Positions 22,029 to 33,884 of a stretch of 64,000 bases of DNA are shown here, in pieces. Below the pieces are notes generated by a model. The model made no database searches and was not told the DNA's origin. It was given only the letters and a program-made list of their open reading frames with translations. Position 1 is the first letter of the stretch. Each line of letters begins with the position of its first letter. The translations under genes and the position numbers were made by a program. The DNA is from Glandiceps talaboti (taxonomy: Eukaryota; Hemichordata; Enteropneusta; Spengelidae): the NCBI RefSeq assembly GCF_964340395.1, contig NC_135561.1, positions 18,546,240-18,610,239 on the forward strand. The letters run 5' to 3'.

Positions 22029-23900
22029 CTATATTAAACGGAGGATGAATATGATATATTGTTATCAAAATTGTATTGTTGAAAGTATTCATTGCTTTCG
22101 AACATGGTGAGTTTAGAAGCTCATTTTCCTACATAAAGCAAAGACAAATTTGCTTGAAAAATTCTACTTATGCAAATTCTTAACTCCATACATTAATATC
22201 TACTTTTATTGGTTACACATTTTGTTAGTGAGAGTTTTCTCAATTGCAGAAGAAAAGACACATGTTTCAGTAAATACTTTGTGTAATATCGAAAATGCTT
22301 TTCAAAATTTATGCCTGTGCGTTTACGTTGCAAGCGTTGCGAACGTGGACGTCACGATCAATCGCTTCGGGACACACAGTAATGATCAGTAAGCGTTTGA
22401 AAAGAGGCGAAAATCACATTAGATATTTATTATCAGTTCTTAGTGACGCGACTATTTAGACAACCAACTTTAGCGTCATCGAAATGATAACGAGCTATTC
22501 TCTCTTGTAACGTTTTAAAAGAAAACTGTCGGACAGTATAGTACTACGTAGTATAGTACTAGTGCCGATAACAAAGTAGCAATCCTGCACAAAGAAACGT
22601 GATATACATTTCTATGACACGACAAAACCCCCTGTTTTAGATGTAAACTAGTTGTTTCATGTCTCATGCCTGTGGCATGTTAAGTCTTGATAAAGCGTTT
22701 AGGAACTTATTGCATAGGTTGGAAATTGAATCAAAGGCAATAGGCTTTAGTAGCGAGATCAATAGTTCAATGTACATGTAGGATAAACACTAAACATTTT
22801 AAAGTTAGGCCTTATATCAGACCCCCAGCCCCTTCTAACTAATAAATTGGCCAAATTTACTATTTAAAATGTTTCAGACAGTACAATCAATTTCTAATCA
22901 GTATGTAGTAGTGCATGTATGTAGTGCTAAGAATACAAAGCCAGTGAGTTATGAGAAAACAGTTCTTTTGTCGACACTTTATTTTAGTGCCATGCATTTA
23001 CTACAGTGAAGATTCTCCCATAAATGTCTCAATTTTACATTTAAAAAGATTTATGTATTTAGGGGTACAAATTTCTATTAAAAGTAAAATCGTTCTTGTA
23101 GAATGAGAACTAAAATGGCTCAGAAAACCCCCACCCCCAAAGTCAATTTCTTTATTTTTTCATCCTACATTCAGTTACTAACCTCGCCCCTTAACCAGTA
23201 TAAGAAATGTTAGAAAAGACGAGAAATTCGTTTTGTTGCATATTTTTTCAAGACTGACCAGACGACCTCATGACCCCGTTTGGCTGAGCTCCTTATGTAA
23301 ACTTTTGACAACCTAAAGCTATCAATTTCAAAACACAATAAATTTTGTTTGTGTTATGCACAAAACACTACAGTACAGCCACGGTTCGATGCCGATAGGT
23401 CGCAAAGTGGCCTAAATTATTGTTACACCACTGATTTCACTGCATAACCACTCATTGCTGGCTGACATTGAGACAATATGAGAATATACAACTGTATAGT
23501 TTGCAATTTGAATCTCAACCGGTTTATGCAAGTACTGTTGTCAATATCGAGGGAAGTAGAAATATGGGACAAAATAGTTGGCGCTACATGAATAGATCCT
23601 GTATTCATATCCTGTCATTGGAACCTGTAACCTTCTTACGTAGTCGAAGAATTTGAACATATCTCTGTCAATGACCCCATAAAAAATAGTATTATTACGT
23701 CATTCAGAAAGCAATCCCATAAAAGCAACACTTACAAATTGACTTTAAAAAAGATCTATAACAGAATGTCTTAATGGTGTTTGACGTGTCTCTGCTGTCA
23801 TACCACGTGATGTATTTCTACCTTTCACCTTTAGACACATAATGACGAGGACAAAAACCCCGTCCTACCTGGTTGAAGGTGCAGTTTACATGTAGTCATT
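22029..23900. promoter_or_regulatory. 5' flank and presumed intron of copy A, with CACGTG box
   Basis: No gene is seen in this stretch. At 23804-23809 a CACGTG E-box sits in the context TCTCTGCTGTCATACCACGTG. Copies B, C and D have the same block upstream (28322, 31412, 39716). The 5'-exon donor seen in B-D is not recognisable here, in keeping with decay. The remainder is unremarkable AT-rich sequence. Confidence 0.55.
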
Positions 23901-23908
23901 TACATTCA

Positions 23909-24330
<422 letters not shown>

Positions 24331-24483
24331 CAAGCATAACCAACACCAATTTCTCTACTAGTTATTCTTTCTATCCAAAAACTTTCCAGTAACCGTGGTA
24401 ATCTTTAACACGCAGTGTTCACGATGTCTTTAGATAATCTTTTTCATAATTAATCTTTCTCTTCTCTTCTCTTCTTTTTTTAT

Positions 24484-24608
24484 TTAATTCTATTCAATTC
24501 AATTCAATTCAATTCAATTCAATTCAATTCTATTCTAATTCAATTCTATTCTATTCTATTCTATTCTATTCTATTCTATTCTATTCTTTTCCATTCTATT
24601 CTATTCAC
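24484..24608. repeat. (TTCAA)n then (TTCTA)n pentanucleotide repeat
   Basis: About seven TTCAA-type units, then about eleven TTCTA-type units with few interruptions. Confidence 0.93.
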
Positions 24609-25067
24609 AGCTTTGACCATGGAACTTTGGTCATGGCCAATACTCAAGGTCTCATGAAACAGCTAATTATTGGTAATGTTGGGGTAGACACATCAAAGGT
24701 ATCAATTTGTATCAAACGTTTGGAGAAAATGTGTATTTTGTATCATAAATGTGGCCGTAATATTAACAAAATGGTCAAGATAGCAAAATTAAGTGACGTG
24801 CATATAATATACTGTTTGGTATTTGTGTCGTATTTGTTGAAATTGAGTCAGGAGTGTCAGATATGGCTAGCCTTGGATGGACAGATGGATGGAATGATAT
24901 GGGTAATTCCTCCATTGCTGTGTCAATTGGGAGCTAACAGCATGATATTCACACAAGGGTTTCCAACTGGATTTTATTGTTCACATGTTCCATGAATGTC
25001 AGTTGAGATTTTAGTACAAATACCAAGCTTTCTACCTACAATGTATACTTTTCTATGTTTGGGTTAT

Positions 25068-26735
25068 TTATTTGTTAAGCCCCAGTCTTTCACTGGCTTT
25101 CTTTGCAAGCTCTATGCGGGCTATCTTCCCAGAGAGGCTTGATGGAAATGACTCAAAGAACAGCACATACTTTGGAACAAAGTACTCCTCAAGAATAGGA
25201 CGCACGAATTCCAAGATTTCATCAACAGTTGCTTCTTGGTCATTTTCGAGGCAAATACATGCACAGATTTCTTCAACCAGCCGTTGATCTGGAACTGATA
25301 CAACCTGTGGCAATTTAACTTTTGGGTGCCTGACAAGAATTCTCTCTATCTCTTGAGGATATATATTCCTTTCTCCTTTGATTATGATATCTTTTTTTCG
25401 ACCCATCACATGTAGACATCCATCTTCCTCCATCAGACAAAGGTCACCGGTGTGAAACCAACCACTGACATCAATATCATTGGTTTCCTCTTCATCGCCT
25501 TCATATCTGAGGAAGATGTAAGGAGACCTTACACACAGTTCACCTGTTGTGTTAAGAGGCACTATGTTTCCTTTATCGTCAACGACTTTGATTTCCTGGT
25601 GATCGATTGGATACCCTATCTTGGAGAATTTGTCCTGATTGAAGTTGAAGGTGACATATCCAGCTTCTGTTGAACCTAAACCAGTGAAGAGATTGGGTGT
25701 GACCAGCTGCCTAACCCTGTCGAGAGCCTCTTTTGGGACTAAATTGCCACCGGTGAGGAGACATTCAAGTGAACTAAAGTCATGATCCCGAAATTGTGGC
25801 TGGTTGATGAAATCAAAAAGGTAGTGAAACATGAGAATGGTAACAGTGATACTTTCTTTCTGAATGACTTCCGCAATCATAGATGTATCAGCTTCAGGGT
25901 CTGGAATGATAACTGTGAACCTGGAAATGACTCCCATGATAGTTCCGGTATCACCACCAATATGCGCAAATGGACTCGTACACATACAACGCACATCTTT
26001 GCCGGCTTTGGAGACTACGTCTGCAATATGTCGACTAGATGTGTATAGATTTTCCGCAACACATCGATGTGACCTTACAACAGCTTTTGGCATCCCTGTA
26101 CTTCCAGAAGTGAATATTATCATCACTTCATCATCTGGTTGGACTGTTTTTCTGATTTCCATTAGTTGTTGAAAATCGACTTCAATTCCTAACTCCGAAA
26201 TAAATGTGAATCGGAACATGCCAGCTTTCTCATCCTGCCCAATATGTATTATTCTCTGAAGAGTAGAGAAATTTTCATATCCCGCATTATTTTCTTCTCC
26301 TTTTGCCACCATTTCCCTGAAAACGTTCTCCGGGTTACCAGAACCAATAAACAAAGTGGACACTTTAGTTTTGTTGAAAAGATATTTCATATACTCTGCC
26401 TTGTATCCCACAAGAAAGCGGACAGTTACTAATTTAATGTAAGCAGATGCATATTGTGTAAGGATCCATTCATATCGATTTTCAAACCAAATGCCAACTC
26501 GATCTCCTGGTTTCAGACCAAAGTGGAGAAGGCCAGCCGCAAACTTGATAACGTCATGATGTAGTTGTTTGTAAGTGATGCTTTCTCTTCCCAACTTAGA
26601 GACAAACACAAAAGCTTCTTTGTCCGGGGAATTCTCTGCAGCTCTATCCAAAGCATCACACAATGTCATTCCAGAGTAAGGAATGGTTGATGCACTGTCG
26701 AGATAGCTTGTTTTGGGTTTGAAAAGTCTTAGCAT
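25068..26735 (-). CDS. ACSF2-like acyl-CoA synthetase, copy B (intact)
   Basis: This 555-residue AMP-forming acyl-CoA synthetase most resembles ACSF2, a medium-chain fatty acyl-CoA ligase: it makes acyl-AMP from fatty acid and ATP, then acyl-CoA. The motifs are complete: P-loop TSGSTGMPK (209-217), acyl-pocket GLGSTEAG (352-359), HTGD (428-431), hinge GRKKDIIIKG (445-454) and the adenylation lysine in SGK (K537). The coding region is one exon, whereas vertebrate ACSF2 has many. An acceptor (CTAATGCAG) at 26752-26760 shows a spliced 5' UTR, whose donor is probably at 28242-28243 near the E-box at 28322. The first Met is at 26735. The N terminus lacks an evident mitochondrial presequence and the C terminus (GLNK) is not PTS1, so location is open. 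Substrate is inferred from family only. Confidence 0.93.
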   Translation of the reverse strand: MLRLFKPKTSYLDSASTIPYSGMTLCDALDRAAENSPDKEAFVFVSKLGRESITYKQLHHDVIKFAAGLLHFGLKPGDRVGIWFENRYEWILTQYASAYIKLVTVRFLVGYKAEYMKYLFNKTKVSTLFIGSGNPENVFREMVAKGEENNAGYENFSTLQRIIHIGQDEKAGMFRFTFISELGIEVDFQQLMEIRKTVQPDDEVMIIFTSGSTGMPKAVVRSHRCVAENLYTSSRHIADVVSKAGKDVRCMCTSPFAHIGGDTGTIMGVISRFTVIIPDPEADTSMIAEVIQKESITVTILMFHYLFDFINQPQFRDHDFSSLECLLTGGNLVPKEALDRVRQLVTPNLFTGLGSTEAGYVTFNFNQDKFSKIGYPIDHQEIKVVDDKGNIVPLNTTGELCVRSPYIFLRYEGDEEETNDIDVSGWFHTGDLCLMEEDGCLHVMGRKKDIIIKGERNIYPQEIERILVRHPKVKLPQVVSVPDQRLVEEICACICLENDQEATVDEILEFVRPILEEYFVPKYVLFFESFPSSLSGKIARIELAKKASERLGLNK

Positions 26736-28243
26736 GCTGTGAATCTTGTACCTGCATTAGAAGATGAATGCAATATGTTATCAATATATTATTGATGAAT
26801 GTGATAAATTTCCTACCTTCCATTCAGGAAGCAAGTATATTATTTTGATTGTTGACAATGTACTTTGCATTGTTATTAACTATGGATATGAGGTGCTCAT
26901 GTTTCACTTTTACTATAGCATTCTTTTAACCATGGTAATGAACAGCCCCCCAAAGTTACCTGAAATTATGGCTTTATGCATACAATGTATTCAAACTTCA
27001 TGCAATATAGACAGATAGAAGGTTCACACTTAGTTACTCCTCAAATAGAAACATTGTTTTGACACTGTACTTTGCATTGCTATTATATATGTATATGAGG
27101 TACTCAAGACATATTTCACCTTTACTATGGCAGCTCGATGTTGGCTTGGGGTTAGGGTTATGCATCATAATCAGATAATGTCAGACCATATGACCATAGC
27201 CATTTGCCATATAGTGAACAGTGTCTTCACATATACTGTTGTGGTAGTAGAGGTTGGAGAAATAATCAATGCCTTTAGGACTTCCAAGGTGATGGCATCG
27301 ATATGATTAATTCCTTTAAACCATTGTTGATGGGGTTAGTGTCATTTTCCATGTCTGACAGCATTTAAACCATGTTTTTGAAATATTTTAACTGGGGAGG
27401 GTCATACTGTAGAGAAAGGAAATTGAGGGAGAATCACTTTTTACGCAAAAGGCCGGGCCTGATTTCCCCCCCCCCCCCCGGCCGTCTCCTTGTAATTACT
27501 GAAGGCTCCCTTAGTTGGCAAAATGGTGGTTGGATACCTCCATTTCTGTATCTGAATATTTGTAAATGTGTTCAAAGTAGGTTTTGAAGCACTTTATATT
27601 GCTGATTGACACTGTAGATATAGCTGTATGAAGTCAAAATGGTGGTCGTTCAGTTTGCCAAACAATGTATGCCATGTATTAACCATTTCTATAGGCGTGT
27701 ACATAATGAGCATATACAGTTAGCCTACTTGATTGTATTATTATATTTTACACTGGCATGATCTCACAACAGTTTCCGGCATCCCATGTAACAACAGTAT
27801 TTTTGAAATAGTACACATGAATTATTATTGAAGTTGTGTAGTTCTTACGTTTTTAGTAGTCAAGACGTCTACAGTCAAATCTTTTCCGAAAAGTGACTTT
27901 TGCTATATAGCGTTTTACTGTAAAATAACGTATTTAAGACACTGTGTACTCAGCGAGTTTCCTCGTATCAGTGAGGTGCCTCGATTATGTACTACGATTG
28001 AGAACTATGTAATGGTGGTATTCATACAATAGCTTGATACAAACACGGCGTTACCAATAACGAGGGATGCGGATTTGGGGGCAGGAGACATGCCAGACAA
28101 AGTATTTGATGTTGTCAGAATGGAATATGTGACCTACTTACAACGTTGAACCAGGCAAGCCATCTAAGTACGCCTATGTGTCCACTCACCATCTGATATC
28201 ATAATGTGAAAGAACCGATTCAGTAATCAATGTAGATAATTAC
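26736..28243 (-). other. presumed 5' UTR intron of copy B
   Basis: No other gene is seen. The sequence is AT-rich, with a 13-base C run near 27467. Part of it (about 27920-28030) resembles the duplicated block at 31060-31200 and 39320-39475. The intron is inferred from the acceptor at 26752 and the donor at 28242-28243. Confidence 0.5.
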
Positions 28244-28340
28244 CTTTAAAAGCTTATTCCACAGGGAAGGTAAAGAGATTGTCTGGAAACTTGTTTGCTT
28301 GACACGGCTCTGCTGCCGTATCACGTGATGATATTATTTG
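28244..28340 (-). promoter_or_regulatory. promoter and 5' exon block of copy B
   Basis: Minus-strand CACGTG at 28327-28322 is followed by GCAGAGCC and, after about 75 nt, by the donor TTTAAAG|GTAATT. The same arrangement, including TATTCCA before the donor, recurs at 31322-31420 and 39627-39725. bHLH factors (Myc/MITF/USF type) bind CACGTG, but which factor acts here is unknown. Confidence 0.6.
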
Positions 28341-28344
28341 ACCC

Positions 28345-29925
28345 TAGCTACTCTGACCTTAGAATGACACATACAAAAACAGGTCTTACATAGCTAAGTT
28401 AAAGGTACATGTATAATAAATACATTTACATTCAGCATGTTACAAAATGTAGTCATGGTGGTTGACCCCTATTATGATAAATGTGGGAGTTTTCCTAAAC
28501 AAAGAATTCCGAAACAGCAATTGCAGATCTGTATGCAAATGGTTAGGTTACAAATGTGATGCTATCTTAAATTGTGTGCATAAACACAGACACGTTCGTT
28601 AAAAACTATCAAGAAATTAGAAAGAAATATGATTCTCAATTATAATGATGGTCTTTGAGAATGATGCAAGAAGTTTTGATCTGAGGACGCTGGATGTTGA
28701 ACACTGATGGCAAGTATATTTCATTACTAGTTATTAAACACGACATCCAATCACAGTCTGTCACACTAGTTTTGCTTGCATATATAATATCCAGTATACA
28801 AACCTTGACCAATTGTGATCGATCAGACTTCGATACTAAATACTCAAAAGACACAAATATTTACCCAAGCGCATCTGTTTCCAACAATAGGTCCGGTTCG
28901 AATTAAGATTAAAACTTGGGTTTGAAAAAAACCCCAGTTGTCTGGTAGAGTTACAGAAAAATTGGTCAGAACAAAAGAGTGGTCCTATGTCATCCTTATG
29001 GCTAAATTGGTATAATGATACAAATACAAGAACCTAGGATTAAAACCATGACCTTTGACCATAGATCACCCCGCACGGTGATTTTATAATAATCTTGCCA
29101 AAACACAACAATGACTTTATCATAACAAGGGTTTGAGTTACATCTATATTATACTATTTATAAGTCGCGACCTCTATTTTATATGTTTTGATCTGTTTTC
29201 TTACAAATCTACAACACGTTGTATATGTTTATAGTCAAAACATTGTCTTTGTCTAAAAGTTGTCCAAATAGGCAAAGTAGTTAATAATAACTATAGTTTG
29301 GTCAAGTATAGACTTCATCACTTTGGTATTACTTTGGAATACAATATACTATGTGCTGATTACATACCAAAGTATTCTTGAAGAGAAACGTCCGCGCTAT
29401 TCATTCACGCTTTAATACTAAGCAATCCTGGATATGGACAACTCTATATATTTCATGCTTCATCGTATCACCTTTAGAATGTTGGGACAGTTAACAAAAA
29501 GTGTTTGTGTACATGTTGTTGATGCTTTCAATTCGTAATCGTACTTTTTATCAGGCTGGATGCCTTGGACGTTAAAAAGCAAAGTCCAAAGAACAAAATG
29601 AAAATCACGTGTGCGCCTGTCATAAATAATAATGTGTGCCCAGATATATATTTGTGGTGTCACCATCTTATTGTCCGGCCACAGAGGGCGTTGCTTTTAA
29701 AAAATTATTTTGTTGATTCAAGGAAATATGCAGGCGTTTGGGTCATTGGCGCCTAAGAAGAAAAGAAAAAGAAAGGCCACCTAATACGTATATGTGACTG
29801 TTTGTGTCAGACCTATAAAAAGAAAAAGATAAAAGTACACATTTGTGTTTTAAATATTTTTTTATTCAAATATAGATTAAAACTAGCTCGTATATTGAGC
29901 ATGTCTACTCATTTACCAGTTGTGC
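28345..29925. other. intergenic between copies B and C
   Basis: No gene is seen. The right part (about 29520-29600) resembles the downstream flanks of copies D and E at 32880-32950 and 45210-45280 (GATGCTTTCAATTC, then CTGGATGCCTT), so it belongs to the duplicated unit. Confidence 0.5.
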
Positions 29926-30620
29926 CCTAGTCTGTGTATGATTTTCGCTGCAATCACTGTGCAGGCAATCTTCCATTAGAGGCTGGATGGTAACGACACA
30001 AAGAATAGCACATACTTTGGAACAAAGTGTTCCTCTAGAAAGTGACAAACGAATTCCAAGATTTCTTCAGCACTTGCTTCGTGATCATTTTCAAGATAAA
30101 TACATGCACAGATCTCTCTCAGGATCCGACCAATAAAACCTGTCGCGATTTTACTTTCGGATGTCTCATAAGAAACAAATCTACTTCAACGTCGTAGATA
30201 TTCTCCCATCCTTTGTTTTGATGATGATAGCGAGCTAACTTGTCTTTTAATGCAAGGAGTAAATCCATTTTAGCTATATTTTTTTTTGCCAGAGATGACA
30301 TGAAAGGAAAGTGTTCTTCTCGGCCTTCGTGAAGGCCAAAGTTGCACAATATTGCCCACGCATGCGCAATTCAAGTTGATGATACTACATCATCTTTTTA
30401 CGACCCATCACATGTACATGTACACATCAATTTTCCTTTATTAGACAGGGGTCATCGGTATGATACTAACGACTGTCATAGTTTGGTTTTCCCTACTTCG
30501 CTTTCACATCTGAGGAAGATGTAAGGAGACCTTACACGCAATATGAGGAAGATGTAAGGAGACCTTCACGCAGTTCACCTGTGGTATCAAGAATGACTAT
30601 ATTATCAAGATTCAAATCTA
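29926..30620 (-). pseudogene. ACSF2-like acyl-CoA synthetase, copy C, C-terminal relic
   Basis: Only degenerate C-terminal sequence remains. About 30620-30370 matches the TGELCVRSPY to hinge region, with the words for GGTCAT and GACCCATCACATGTA preserved and a local direct duplication of ATGAGGAAGATGTAAGGAGA near 30510-30570. About 30349-30119 matches NIYPQEIE...RHPKVK as NIYDVEVDLFLMRHPKVK. About 30120-29960 matches the ICACICLEN to PSSL region, and the SGK lysine context is destroyed. The N-terminal two-thirds is missing and several frameshifts are present. A CACGTG block like those of the other copies lies upstream at 31412. Confidence 0.85.
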
Positions 30621-30698
30621 TTACGTATATTATTTACCAGATATAAAGTGAATGCCTTCTATACGGATTATTTTTCATGTTCCATGTCCTTTATTATC

Positions 30699-30699
<1 letters not shown>

Positions 30700-30738
<39 letters not shown>
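30700..30738. repeat. (CT)n microsatellite
   Basis: About 19 CT units. Confidence 0.93.
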
Positions 30739-30742
<4 letters not shown>

Positions 30743-31321
30743 ACTGTGTATATACTAAAGCATATTTAAGTTGAAGCATATTGTTAAGATATCATTAATG
30801 TATGTAAAAGATTGTATCATTCTAGTAAACCAGTCTTCGACTAGTAGAAAATATGGCAGTATTTAGGTAGAATTAAAATACATCAATATTGTGGCAAAAA
30901 AAGAACACGTGGTGGCTGTTGTTGTGTAGGTCTTACTTTTATAGAACTCACGATTTCCACAGTAAAATATTAACTGAACATTGGTATCATTACAATGTTT
31001 TGTTTTCAATCAACACATACATTATATACAAGGTTATAAGTGTATTTCCAAAGGTCAAAGAAGGGCTTACATTATTTATTACGATTGAGAAGTAGAGAAC
31101 TATGTACTTATTGTATATATGAAGTTGAGTCTGAACTGGTTGACGCAAACACTGTGTTGTGTACTGTGGATCGGGAGGGGAAGGGGGAGTATACACGGCG
31201 TGTTAAATATCTTGTGACCTCGTAACAGAATCAAACTAGACCAACCTATTCTAACACCTCTCTGTCCCAGCTGGTATCTTTATAAGAAAGATATAATCAA
31301 AAGGTAAATGGAAATACTTAC

Positions 31322-31420
31322 CTTCAAAGGTTTATTCCAAACGGAAGTGCAGGAGAATGTTTTAAGTCTTGCTTGTCAACGTAACTGCTTGGCGTGGCTC
31401 TGCTGTCATATCACGTGACG
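31322..31420 (-). promoter_or_regulatory. promoter and 5' exon block of copy C
   Basis: CACGTG at 31412-31417 lies in GCTCTGCTGTCATATCACGTG. The donor CTTTGAAG|GTAAGTATTT ends the presumed exon at 31322. The block survives although the gene body below it is a relic. Sequence at about 31010-31250, just inside the intron, is duplicated at 39250-39560. Confidence 0.55.
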
Positions 31421-31539
31421 TTATTTGAACCTTGTCTTTGGCAGTCAAACATTCTGTTTACTGACTCCATTCACACAGCTGGGTTGAACTTCAAATCTTA
31501 CAGGTTACCCGAGGATTTTAGCCGTTCAGTACAGCCCGG

Positions 31540-31760
31540 CTGTATGAATGGGGACCAGCTAGGATAGAGGTTGGAATGTGGTTGCGTTTATTCTTCTATA
31601 CACTTACGGAGATTTGCAATGGATTGTATACTTCCCAGGGAGTTGAGAAAGTATAAGGGGTCATTGTGGCATATTGGTCAATGTCAGGGGTAGTAATTGT
31701 ACAGTGCTTTTCAAGAGAAGAGCGTGGGGAAAGTGGTATATAAAAGCTACCAATATTAAA
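31540..31760 (+). mobile_element. SINE family 2, copy 2 (5'-truncated)
   Basis: This copy shares TAGGATAGAGGTTGGAATGTG, GGGAGTTGAGAAAG, CATATTGGTCAATGTCAGGG and TAATTGTACAGTG with the copy at 40490-40752. The tRNA-like head is absent or unrecognisable. Confidence 0.7.
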
Positions 31761-32520
31761 GTGTATTGATTAGTATTGGGTAGTCTTGCTACTAGATCTC
31801 CTCGGGCTATTCTGCTTACTGTGAAGGCGACCAAAGTCGTTAGTGAGGGTGACAGCCTTCTCGGCTGTTATTTATATCCTTGAATGTGGAGATGACTTTA
31901 GCTAGACCTCGGGTGTTCCACCGTAATATCTATCAGAAGAAAGCCCAAAGTCTATATAGCTAGGAGCTAGACAAAGTATTGGCCAGATGAGTTTAATTCA
32001 TGTATTATATTTTGAAGAAAATATCGCAACATATTACGTGTTATTGTGTTGTAGGGTCTAAAATAGTACTACAGAATAATAACGTATTTCGTCATAAGGA
32101 AGTGTTTTATTGATATAAGCTTACATCTAATTTTATATTAACACAAATCCAATCTATTTTGCATTTCAAAACGATTTATAATCTCCATGGGTACAATTTT
32201 CAGCCTGGATAGAAGTATTGTATTCGTAACATCTATACCAAAGCAGAAGTTAAATGTGTAACGTATGATTATTTACCAGATGTAAACTGAATGCCTTATG
32301 TTGAGATTGTTGGTGCTATATCCTTTGCTATAAACAATATATATATATATACCAAATTATATTAAATTTGAAGAATGAGATGTTAAGATACAGACATCAT
32401 ACCAAAGCATTTAGAAATTGCATCGCATTATTCAGATATTGCCTAATCATTTTAAGTATGCAAATGGCATATAACAATTAAAACATCATGCATATTATCG
32501 CCATGGCAGTCGTTGCAGTG

Positions 32521-32585
<65 letters not shown>

Positions 32586-32628
32586 TCTCCTCCTCCTCCT
32601 CCTCCTCCTCATCATCATCATCATCATC
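32521..32628. repeat. (ATC)n/(CTC)n trinucleotide repeat
   Basis: About 20 ATC units, then CTC, then ATC again. The Met-rich and Arg-rich ORF across it is an artefact. Confidence 0.95.
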
Positions 32629-32629
32629 G

Positions 32630-33040
32630 TGTCTGTATGTACAAAATTACTTCTGTAATAGTTCAGTACACGAAAGGCTGGAATCGTCTTGAACAATGAG
32701 ATTTGAAAGATGCATTCTTGCCTAACCACCAAACATCATGTAAATGACTCAAAATTAACATTATCACTCTAAATCAGACACATCGGACGCCTTGTTACCG
32801 TCAATGTATAAACAAATTTAATTAATACATTCTAACGGTATTGGCTGATTTCCAAAGGAACATTAATTATGCATATGCATGGGATGCTTTCAATTCCTAT
32901 ATGATACTTTTTATAGTCTGGATGCGTTAGAACTGATGTTCAAAGTCATAAAGTAAAACCTAGAAATCAAAATATATATCACCCCCTAATATAAAACTTA
33001 AGATAGTAATCAATACTGTAATCTGAATGCAATTAAATAT
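32630..33040. repeat. duplicated flank, pairs with 44950-45350
   Basis: Long shared stretches include ACATTATCACTCTAAATC, GACACATCGGACGCCTTGTTA and ATTGGCTGATTTCCAAA, plus TCTGGATG and TTAGAACTGA in the same order. Each copy lies downstream (3') of a synthetase gene, D here and E at 45 kb, so the tandem duplication unit reached beyond the genes. Confidence 0.85.
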
Positions 33041-33884
33041 AATATCGGGAACGCAGGGTTGCACATCCCATTGTTCTCATTGGGTGGTCTGCACGCGCAA
33101 AATTCAAATTTATGTCGACCCGAGTGCTCGGAGGAGTTCGTGGTATTTTACTAATTTCCTATCATTTGTTGTACAAATTTGAAGACAGACTCACATTACT
33201 TAGGTATCATTACTGTCACATACATAACAAAATCCCACAGGTACGATTTTTTCGTGGTAAAAACTGCGCTCAGAAATGACATACCACGATCAGTTGATAA
33301 ACCATTGATTTTTTTTACTTCTCAAATACACTAATTTCTAGAGCGCACGCCTCTTCGAATTTTCATTTCATGTGGCATTATTAATCTTTTGGGGAGTGGT
33401 GTATTTTGAGGCTTTATGGCTTAAGACAGAAATGATAACCAAAAAACACGTACGAAATGTTGGATATTTTATGAAATTATAATAGCTAAAAAAGATACTG
33501 GAAATACAGGCTATTTGCAAGATAGCAACTAGTATAATAGCCGACATTTTGACTACATAAGCGTCACATGCGCATATGAATACACATTTTGAAAGCATTT
33601 GCTTTCAATCATAGCAAAACATCTTGATATATATGGAGTAAAGTGAAAGAATACGTTCGCCACTTCTGACAAGACAAGTGTTCTGATGGTCGCTCCTGGT
33701 CCATAGCATCGACATCATGTCTGCAATTACACGCCCAGCAACAACGGAAATAGAATGACCATGTGTTCCCACTGTATAGTGGTTGTGGTATTAAAGACTA
33801 CTGTTTCTACCTCTTTATTATTAGCTTATCACACGAGTTTGCTTTATTCCCGTTATAGTCTACAAATAACACACTTTATATCTG

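Noticed and set aside
32478-32732. Met/Arg-rich ORF
   Set aside because: It is a translation of the ATC/CTC trinucleotide repeat.
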